Part shown: one piece after another, positions 43,475 to 50,380 of the stretch | Layout of the letters: each line of letters starts with the position of its first letter | Numbering within the stretch: position 1 is the stretch's first letter | NCBI GenBank assembly: GCA_963676655.2 | Contig: CAXXKX010000003.1 | Span: forward strand, 5,022,001 to 5,086,000 | Reading direction: 5' to 3' | Source: G963676655 sp963676655 | GTDB taxonomy: Bacteria > Verrucomicrobiota > Lentisphaeria > Victivallales > Victivallaceae | DNA: 64,000 nucleotides | Made by a program: the position numbers and the translations under genes | The notes under the pieces: generated by a model | The model's database searches: none | What the model saw: the letters and a program-made list of their open reading frames with translations, nothing else | Told to the model about the DNA's origin: nothing

Positions 43475-44730
43475 AGAATTGCTCCTTTTCTTTCTACTTC
43501 CCGGCGCACCTCTAACGGGGCAACGTTTTTGATATTTGTATTTTCAGCGACCGCTTTGGCCGCGGTGATTCCGGCGGCTTGTCCGGTCATTGCACAGGTC
43601 GTCATGACCCGCGCAGAAGAGAGGGCCAGTTGATCGGCTGAAAGACCTCGACCGGCGGTTAGCAGATTGACCGAGTCTTTGGCCAGCAGTGAACGCAAAG
43701 GTATTTGATAAGGAGGGACTTTCAGTTCATCTTTTGGCAGGATGTATGTTCGTTTGTCATCTTCAGGGTTGTGTCCGTCAAGATAAAAAACTCCTCGCGC
43801 AATGGCATCCTCAAACTTTCTGCCTGCTCGAAGGTCATCCACTTGCAAAATATATTCGCCGGTAATCCTTCTGCCTTCCCGGATGCCGATGACCGGCGAA
43901 CAGTGGTCCAGCATCCAGTTTTTCCCTTCGCGGCGACGGTGATAATCCAGTACCTGCATCATGCGTCTTCTGGCTCTAATTTCAACTTCAGTAAAACTGT
44001 CAGTATCGGTTGAATCGCCGAGAGGAACTTTTATTTTGATCGCATTTGAATGGGGGCCGTTCGGCCAGATGCTGGTCATCGGCAGTTCTGACTCGGAGGT
44101 CAGCTTGTCCACCCAGCCGTCAGGCAGAACAGGGGCGTGATCGCCATCTTCAAGGTGACGGACGAAATACATCAGTGACATCGGTAATTGAGCATGATCG
44201 CCGGGACGGCCTTTTTCGGTAGCGAATCCGGCGTGGTGGGCGATAACTGCTTCGCCGGTACAGTCGATAAATACTTGTCCGGATATTGCTTCTAGTCCGG
44301 ACGGTCCATCGATAATAAGTTGCTCGATGCGCTCGCCGGAGGTAATGACATCGGCAACTTTTGTGTGCAATAGCAATTTTATGTTGTGGCGCAGCAACAG
44401 CTCCTGCAGGATGAAAGCCAATATCTCATGGTCGAATATTCTGGCTTCGCATTGATCAAAGGGACGGTAGGGAGCAATTGCGTTCCATTGTTCCAGTGAG
44501 GATATTATCAGGTCGAATACTTCGCCTTGTCCGGCTGTTTCGCCGCAAAATGCGGCAACTCCGCCGCTGGTTGCGTTGCCGCCGGTGACCGCGTTTTGTT
44601 CAATAAGCATAACGTACGCTCCACGTCGTGACGCGGCGATTGCGGCGCTGATGCCCGCGATGCCGCCGCCGGCGACAACAACGTCGGCGTGGCGATTTGC
44701 AGGAATTGTTTTTGTAAATCTGATATCCAT
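43471..44730 (-). CDS. FAD-dependent oxidoreductase
   Basis: A 419-residue flavoprotein, paralogue of 9366-10706. 'ADVVVAGGGIAGISAAIAASRRGAYVMLIEQ' is a canonical G-x-G-x-x-G FAD loop, followed by 'TGGNATSGGVAAFCGE', 'VFIDCTGEAVIAHHAGF', 'GIREGRRITGEYIL' and the C-terminal 'NLLTAGRGLSADQLALSSARVM'. Cytoplasmic. It has a strong promoter of its own and overlaps the BNR_2 gene by 4 nt. The invariant pairing with a propeller gene suggests that the two act on one substrate, perhaps oxidising a sugar before or after cleavage. Confidence 0.84.
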   Translation of the reverse strand: MDIRFTKTIPANRHADVVVAGGGIAGISAAIAASRRGAYVMLIEQNAVTGGNATSGGVAAFCGETAGQGEVFDLIISSLEQWNAIAPYRPFDQCEARIFDHEILAFILQELLLRHNIKLLLHTKVADVITSGERIEQLIIDGPSGLEAISGQVFIDCTGEAVIAHHAGFATEKGRPGDHAQLPMSLMYFVRHLEDGDHAPVLPDGWVDKLTSESELPMTSIWPNGPHSNAIKIKVPLGDSTDTDSFTEVEIRARRRMMQVLDYHRRREGKNWMLDHCSPVIGIREGRRITGEYILQVDDLRAGRKFEDAIARGVFYLDGHNPEDDKRTYILPKDELKVPPYQIPLRSLLAKDSVNLLTAGRGLSADQLALSSARVMTTCAMTGQAAGITAAKAVAENTNIKNVAPLEVRREVERKGAIL

Positions 44731-44769
44731 GATGCAGTTTCCTTTTTTTGAATCAAATAAACATAAATG

Positions 44770-44836
44770 ATTATACAGCGTATAAAAAGTGGAGTCAATA
44801 TCAAAAAAGTGATATTAACTATTCATTTGTTACTTT
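44770..44836 (-). promoter_or_regulatory. Promoter of the FAD/BNR operon with operator and activator-like sites
   Basis: Minus strand TTGACT (44793-44798), 17 nt, TATAAT (44770-44775). TTATAC-agc-GTATAA (44771-44785) overlaps the -10. Further upstream are AATATC-8-GATATT (44797-44816) and ACTATTCATTTGTTACTTT (44818-44836), the latter identical to a stretch upstream of the AraC gene at 53017. Its centre lies near -63, a usual place for AraC-type activators. 44837-45009 is AT-rich and otherwise featureless. Confidence 0.65.
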
Positions 44837-45009
44837 GTGTTTTTTATCTTTTCGTGCTGAATAATGAAATATTCATGTATTATATGGCTTTATAACTATA
44901 CTATTATACATAAGATGTTGTTGATTGTCCTTGGTGCTTGGCTCATATTTAAGACGCGGAATAATTTGCGGGTGCAAATAAAAAAACTTTATTTTTTTTT
45001 TTGAAAGTA

Positions 45010-45053
45010 TTGACAAGACTGTTTTTTTTATGTATATTTAGTACGTACTAAAT
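45010..45053 (+). promoter_or_regulatory. Module D promoter with perfect LacI-type operator
   Basis: TTGACA (45010-45015), 17 nt, TATATT (45033-45038). The perfect 18-bp palindrome ATTTAGTACGTACTAAAT (45036-45053), with the central CG typical of LacI/GalR operators, overlaps the -10 box and start site of the LacI gene. This is one of the most convincing operators in the window and implies autorepression of the whole module D operon. Confidence 0.85.
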
Positions 45054-45093
45054 AAAATTAAAAAACAAATTTTGAGCGGACAAATCTGAAATA

Positions 45094-46116
45094 ATGAAAA
45101 GTGATAATTTAACAATCAGCGCCCCTTCGGGGATTATGACGCAAAAGAAACTGGCGGAATTGGCCGGGGTCAGTAATGTGACAATCTATAATTGTCTGTA
45201 TCGCAAAGAGTTGGTCAAACCTGATACCCTGAAAAAAATCTACGCTTTAATGGAACAATATGATTACCATCCGGACGGGATTGCCCGGGCCATGGTAAGG
45301 GGAAGAACCAATGTAATCGGGATTATCGTCCCAAATTTCGAGGTGGCATATTACGCCAAAATCGTCAGCGCGATTGAACGTGCTGTGAAAGCCAACGGCT
45401 GCCATTGTATTATCTGTCAGCATCATGACGATCCGGAACAGGAGAAACTGGAGATCAACATGATGCGTGAGTACCGGGTGGACGGGGTCATTCTCAGAAA
45501 TTGCGGACGCAACACCGATCACAAACAGATTCGTTTGCTGGCCAATGCCGGAATTCCGTTTGTCCTGATTGACGGTCGTAGCGAAGGGTTCGATAATCAT
45601 TATGTCGGCAATGACGATTATGCCGGAGCGCTTGACGCAATTGAATTTTTGATAGGCAAAGGACATGAAAGAATCGGGTGTATTGGATTCCATCGTTCCG
45701 GTGACATCCGCCAAAGCGACCGTTACAAAGGTTATGCCGCCGCTCTGCAAAAACATAAACTTGCTTTGAACGATGACTGGGTGACGCAGTGCAGGACGGA
45801 GTACACCAGCGGAAGAGCGGAAGTTTTGAATATGAACAAAAAATGCCGAAACAATTTTCCCACCGCGTTCATGACCTTGAACGACCATACCGCACTGGGG
45901 GTAATTTGCGGCTTGAAAGAAATCAATCTCAAGGCTGACGTGCTGGGATTTGGCGGTTACCTGGATCAGGCAATGTTGTCGGAAAAACTGCAGACGGTCA
46001 TGCAGAATACCGAAGGTCTGGCTAAAAAAGCGGTTACATTACTTTTTAAACAAATAAATAAAAAGGAGGCGGATGGACCAGTTTTTGTTAAATGTTCCTT
46101 ATCAATCGGTAAATAA
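45094..46116 (+). CDS. LacI family transcriptional regulator
   Basis: A 340-residue LacI/GalR protein. After a short N-terminal extension, the helix-turn-helix 'MTQKKLAELAGVSNVTIYNCLYRKELV' occupies residues 15-41; hinge 'YHPDGIARAMVRGRTNVIGIIVP', then the sensor domain ('DGVILRNCGRN', 'AIEFLIGKGHERIGCIGFHRSG', 'NFPTAFMTLNDHTALGVI'). First gene of module D, preceded by a consensus promoter and an exact 18-bp operator, and followed by pseudopilin, DUF4838 and GH95-like genes with no further clear promoter. Confidence 0.92.
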   Translation: MKSDNLTISAPSGIMTQKKLAELAGVSNVTIYNCLYRKELVKPDTLKKIYALMEQYDYHPDGIARAMVRGRTNVIGIIVPNFEVAYYAKIVSAIERAVKANGCHCIICQHHDDPEQEKLEINMMREYRVDGVILRNCGRNTDHKQIRLLANAGIPFVLIDGRSEGFDNHYVGNDDYAGALDAIEFLIGKGHERIGCIGFHRSGDIRQSDRYKGYAAALQKHKLALNDDWVTQCRTEYTSGRAEVLNMNKKCRNNFPTAFMTLNDHTALGVICGLKEINLKADVLGFGGYLDQAMLSEKLQTVMQNTEGLAKKAVTLLFKQINKKEADGPVFVKCSLSIGK

Positions 46117-46157
46117 GTTTTTAAATTTAGAAAAATAACTTGCAAAGGAGAATAAAA

Positions 46158-46925
46158 ATGAAAAAAAGAAATCTTTTTACGCTTATTGAGTTGTTAGTAG
46201 TTATAGCTATTATAGCTATTCTTGCTTCAATGCTTTTGCCGGCATTGAACAAGGCCAGGGAAAAGGCCAAATCTATAAGTTGTGTTAATAATCTTTCACA
46301 GTTGGGGAGATCATTGATATTGTATACCGATGATAACGATGGTTATTTTCCCGGTTTTCAGATGATGAAAGATGGGTCTAACTGGGCCTGGTTCAATTTT
46401 GTTTATCCCTATTGCCAGAAGAAAAAGGTTTTTGGTTGTCCGAGTTATACCGGAGGTCCCGGAGTTGCGATTGGTTCGGCAGGGATAAATGGTTTTGGTT
46501 TTTCAGGTTTGTATGGCGGAGGGCTTTATCCCGGATCTTATGGATACAATATGCTGCTTGGAAATGCTGATTTTGCCAGTAGGACAAATGCGCTCAGTAA
46601 TTTGGCTGTTTTGAAGATAAACAGAGTAAGTAAAAAAGGGCCTACGCTACTGGTCAGTGATATAAAAGGCAGTGACTCTCCAAGGACTGATTACGGAAGT
46701 TTTGCAATATATGCTCATGTGATTGTTGATGATTATGAATACAGTTTTAGTCCTCGTCACCAAAATGGTTATGCTGGAAATATGGTGTACGTAAATGGTA
46801 GTGCCAGAACATTGAGATATTCTGATTTGAGGAACAAAATATCTGTATCAACAGCTAACTTCAGAGCTTTATATGGCTCCGCGATTGGGACCTGGGCCTA
46901 TGGTGCCTACATGGTCGGATACTGA
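46158..46925 (+). CDS. Prepilin-type pseudopilin
   Basis: A 255-residue pseudopilin starting M-K-K-R-N-L, then F-T-L-I-E-L-L-V-V-I-A (Glu+5) and 'SMLLPALNKAREKAKSISCVNNLSQLG'. The C-terminal motif reads 'SPRHQNGYAGNMVYVNGSARTL', with Asn-Gly in place of the usual Asp-Gly. Leu precedes the predicted cleavage site. AAAGGAG at 46144-46150 fixes the start at 46158. Glycine- and tyrosine-rich in the middle. It lies between the LacI gene and the secreted DUF4838 protein, 38 nt before the latter. Confidence 0.86.
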   Translation: MKKRNLFTLIELLVVIAIIAILASMLLPALNKAREKAKSISCVNNLSQLGRSLILYTDDNDGYFPGFQMMKDGSNWAWFNFVYPYCQKKKVFGCPSYTGGPGVAIGSAGINGFGFSGLYGGGLYPGSYGYNMLLGNADFASRTNALSNLAVLKINRVSKKGPTLLVSDIKGSDSPRTDYGSFAIYAHVIVDDYEYSFSPRHQNGYAGNMVYVNGSARTLRYSDLRNKISVSTANFRALYGSAIGTWAYGAYMVGY

Positions 46926-46963
46926 ACAACTGAATAATTTAAATATTCCGGATAAACAATATA

Positions 46964-49900
46964 ATGACTTTAAAATATAAAATATATTTACAATGCCTGA
47001 TATTTTTTGTTCTGCTTAATGTAGCAGGAGAACAGATAAGAATAATAGAAAATGGAAAAACCGGTTATGTAATCATCGCGGGACGAGGCAAGTCACCGGT
47101 TGAACTTAAAGCTGCAAAGATACTTCAGACCTATTTGAAAAAAATATCCGGAGTAGAAATACCAGTTGTATCCCGAAGTACCCAATCAAAAGAAATCATT
47201 GTCGGTAAAAATAATGATGGGCAAATTCCAGTAGCTGAGTTACTGGAAACCGGACAGGATGGTTTTTTGATAAAAAAAATCAATGACAAGGTCGTGATAG
47301 CGGGGAAAACGCCAGAAGGGACTTTGCATGGAGTTTATTTCTTCCTTGAAAAATATCTTGGATGCCGTTGGTACACGTCAAAGGTGGAAAAGGTTCCAGA
47401 ATCAAAAGACATCGTTATTGACGTAAAAAATGAGTTGCAAAAGCCGGTGCTGCTGTATCGTGAATCAGGTCATGAGGATGCTTATCATGAAGTTTTTACA
47501 AATAAATTAAAGTTAAATAACGGAAAAATTATTTCCCGTACCCAGCTTTACGAAGATGGAAAAATCGGGCCTGTAAAAAAAGGAGGATTCGGTCTTTGGG
47601 TCCATGCTTCATTCGCGCTGGTTCCTCCGTATAAATATTTTAAAAAGCATCCGGAATATTATGCCCTGAGAGATGGAAAAAGGCAGGCGACCCAGTTGTG
47701 CTTTTCCAATCCCGAGGTATACGATATTGTTATTAGAGAATTAAAAAAGCGGATGGACAAGAACCATAAAGATATTTTTTGGGACGTCAGTCAGCAGGAC
47801 AATGGAAAATATTGCCAATGTGCAAAATGCGCGGCGATTGATAAACGAGAGGGATCACACATGGGGTCAATTCTGCAGTTCATCAATAAGGTTGCCAAAA
47901 CTTTTCCTGATAAAATCATAACAACCCTGGCTTATCAATACAGCAGAAAGCCGCCAAAATTTTTAAAACCAGTATCCAACGTTGGAATTATTCTTTGTTA
48001 TTTCACCGATAAACGGGATTATTTACCGTTGGCAAAAAGTGATCGGGCGGATGCTGTCAGTTTCAGAAAAGATTTAGCAGATTGGTCCAAAATATGCGAT
48101 AAAATAATTATTTGGGACTATTTGACCAATTATTCCCATTTTTTAATGCCTAACCCGAATCTCTATACTCTGGGGCCAAATATTAAATATTATGTTAATA
48201 ATAACTGTATTGGTATATATGCTGCGGCCAGCTCTGATCGCGGCGGTTCTTTCTGGGCTCTGAGAAATTATCTGGCGGCGAAATTGTTATGGAATCCAAA
48301 CGAGGACCCGCAAAAGGTCATTGATGATTTTGTCAATGGCTATTACGGCGCCGCCGCTCCGTATATCAGAAAGTATATTGATCTCTTGCACAAATCCTTG
48401 GCTGACTCAAAGCTTTTTTTGTCGATTTACGGTCGGCCCAGTGAATACACTTGTAGTTATCTGTCAACGGTAATGCTGAATCAGTACAATGCATTATTTG
48501 ATCAGGCGGAAAGAGCGGTAAAGGACAAAAAGGAATTGCTCTCAAGGGTAAGAATTGCCCGGCTGCCGTTGATGTATGTACAGTTGCTGCTTAAATGGGG
48601 AACCGTAGAGCAGCGGCTTGAGATTGCTAAAGATTTTTTTGAAACGGCGGAAAAGGCTGGAGTGGTAATACTTGGTGAACGCAGAAATATTTCATGGTTT
48701 AAGGATTTGATTACGGGAAAATTGCAAAGGGAACAGGAATTATTGGATAAGAAAACAGGTGGATATTCCGGGACTGGAAATACTTTTGAAATTAAACTTG
48801 AAAATCCTCAGCCGATTAATGAAACAACTTTGAAACTGGATTATACCATAAAAGACAAAAACAGGAAGCGAACCTATGAAGTCGAAGGTTTTTCTGGTCG
48901 AAAATGGAGGACAATCTATCGAGGCAATGCAATAGATGGTGTTGCAATTGTTCCTTTGGGTAATATCTTAAGTATAAATTACAACGATTCAAACTGGGAT
49001 ATAGTTGAGTTACCGGACAAGCATTGGCGGCGAGCTCCTAATAATTGGAAAAAGTTTACTGAAGATGAAAAACATCAGGATATGAGTTCCGGTTCAGGCT
49101 GGTTCCGGAAAAAAGTAATTATCCCAGCCGACTGGAAGCCGCAGGATATAATCCTTGAACTGGGCCGGGACGGCGTGTATACTGATGACGATGTTCTGGT
49201 TAATGTTTTCTGGAACGGTTATTTATTGAATACCTGCTGGAGCGAAAACATTAAAAAAGGCTGGTATCGTGCCGCTCCGGTTTTAAGCGAAAAACCCGAA
49301 TATGGATGGGCGAGAACCAGGCATTACAGTATAAAGCCTGAAATGCTGAATAAAAATGGCGAAAACCAGCTTGTTGTTTGGGCCTCTTTTGTGAAAGGAC
49401 CACATGGTCTCATTGAGGGGCCGATAAAATTAATCAACAAAAAACAGCAATTAAATCTGGAAGGAAAGTGGAAAATGAAATTAGCTTCAGATCTATCGCT
49501 TACAGAAAAAATCAGTAAGTTAAAAATTCATTTCAACGGTTCTGGCAAAAATGAGGTGACAGGGGCTTTTTCGGCCTATAAACCACTTCGGAAAGTGTTG
49601 GTTTGCGGAGTGGCATTGACTGCTGGTGCTATTGTTGCCGGTGGAGATTTTCAGAATACTCGCGAAAAAGGTCTCGAGCAATACAAATCCGGTAAGTATG
49701 ATGATGCCGCTAAATCTTTTGCCATTGCGGCAAAACTTTCTGAGAAGGTAAATGATAAATACGGAGCAATGTTTTATATCGGTCGCTGCAGAGAAAAACA
49801 GCGAAATTTTTCCGGCGCAGCAGATGTATATGAACAGTTGATGAAGCTTCCTGGCATCAACTCTGAACAGAAAAGTAACGCCTGTATTCAATATCTTCTC

Positions 49901-50380
49901 AATGTATATTGGGGCAGAAAATATAAAGACGTAATTGCTGCTGCGGCAAAAATAATTGCAGATAAAAAAGCCACTGACAAGATGAAATTAAAATCCTGCG
50001 AACTCGGGTATTTAGCCGCAAGGAACCTGCGTCAGCATCAGGAATCCATTGAGTTCGCGAAAAAGCTGGCAGATTATGACAAAAAACCTGCTGGTCACTG
50101 GAATGCCAGAAGTTTGATATTTCAGGCGGATGCTTTGCGTTTGATGAAAAAATACGATGCCGCCGTCGCAATGCTTCCGGAAGATAAAATAAAGCAGATG
50201 CACCCTGATCGGCAGGGCGATGCGTATATTGAACTGGGAATCATTTATGATGAACAGAAAAATTACGGAAAGGCCGTATCGGCATATGCCAAAGCGGCTG
50301 TTGCCGCCCAAAATAAGCAAATCGTCAAAAAAGCTTTAAATAAAAAACAGAATTCTCAGAAAAAAGCTGTAAGTAAATGA
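46964..50380 (+). CDS. Secreted DUF4838 glycosidase-like protein with TPR tail
   Basis: A 1138-residue exported protein. Signal peptide about residues 1-22; an alpha-glucuronidase-like N-terminal domain ('ELKAAKILQTYLKKISGVEIPVV', 'GTLHGVYFFLEKYLGCRWY'); the DUF4838 barrel with 'DVSQQDNGKYCQCAKCAAID' (about 280-300), 'SHMGSILQFINKVA' and 'NYLAAKLLWNP'. A jelly-roll domain of beta-galactosidase sugar-binding type follows (about 690-830, 'SGWFRKKVIIPADWKPQDIILELG'). Residues about 873-893 are a hydrophobic stretch like a second signal peptide, and the last ~240 residues are TPR-like repeats ('GLEQYKSGKYDDAAKSFAIAAKLSE', 'AYIELGIIYDEQKNYGKAVSAYAKAA'). The ATGA overlap with the next gene indicates translational coupling. 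Confidence 0.82.
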   Translation: MTLKYKIYLQCLIFFVLLNVAGEQIRIIENGKTGYVIIAGRGKSPVELKAAKILQTYLKKISGVEIPVVSRSTQSKEIIVGKNNDGQIPVAELLETGQDGFLIKKINDKVVIAGKTPEGTLHGVYFFLEKYLGCRWYTSKVEKVPESKDIVIDVKNELQKPVLLYRESGHEDAYHEVFTNKLKLNNGKIISRTQLYEDGKIGPVKKGGFGLWVHASFALVPPYKYFKKHPEYYALRDGKRQATQLCFSNPEVYDIVIRELKKRMDKNHKDIFWDVSQQDNGKYCQCAKCAAIDKREGSHMGSILQFINKVAKTFPDKIITTLAYQYSRKPPKFLKPVSNVGIILCYFTDKRDYLPLAKSDRADAVSFRKDLADWSKICDKIIIWDYLTNYSHFLMPNPNLYTLGPNIKYYVNNNCIGIYAAASSDRGGSFWALRNYLAAKLLWNPNEDPQKVIDDFVNGYYGAAAPYIRKYIDLLHKSLADSKLFLSIYGRPSEYTCSYLSTVMLNQYNALFDQAERAVKDKKELLSRVRIARLPLMYVQLLLKWGTVEQRLEIAKDFFETAEKAGVVILGERRNISWFKDLITGKLQREQELLDKKTGGYSGTGNTFEIKLENPQPINETTLKLDYTIKDKNRKRTYEVEGFSGRKWRTIYRGNAIDGVAIVPLGNILSINYNDSNWDIVELPDKHWRRAPNNWKKFTEDEKHQDMSSGSGWFRKKVIIPADWKPQDIILELGRDGVYTDDDVLVNVFWNGYLLNTCWSENIKKGWYRAAPVLSEKPEYGWARTRHYSIKPEMLNKNGENQLVVWASFVKGPHGLIEGPIKLINKKQQLNLEGKWKMKLASDLSLTEKISKLKIHFNGSGKNEVTGAFSAYKPLRKVLVCGVALTAGAIVAGGDFQNTREKGLEQYKSGKYDDAAKSFAIAAKLSEKVNDKYGAMFYIGRCREKQRNFSGAADVYEQLMKLPGINSEQKSNACIQYLLNVYWGRKYKDVIAAAAKIIADKKATDKMKLKSCELGYLAARNLRQHQESIEFAKKLADYDKKPAGHWNARSLIFQADALRLMKKYDAAVAMLPEDKIKQMHPDRQGDAYIELGIIYDEQKNYGKAVSAYAKAAVAAQNKQIVKKALNKKQNSQKKAVSK

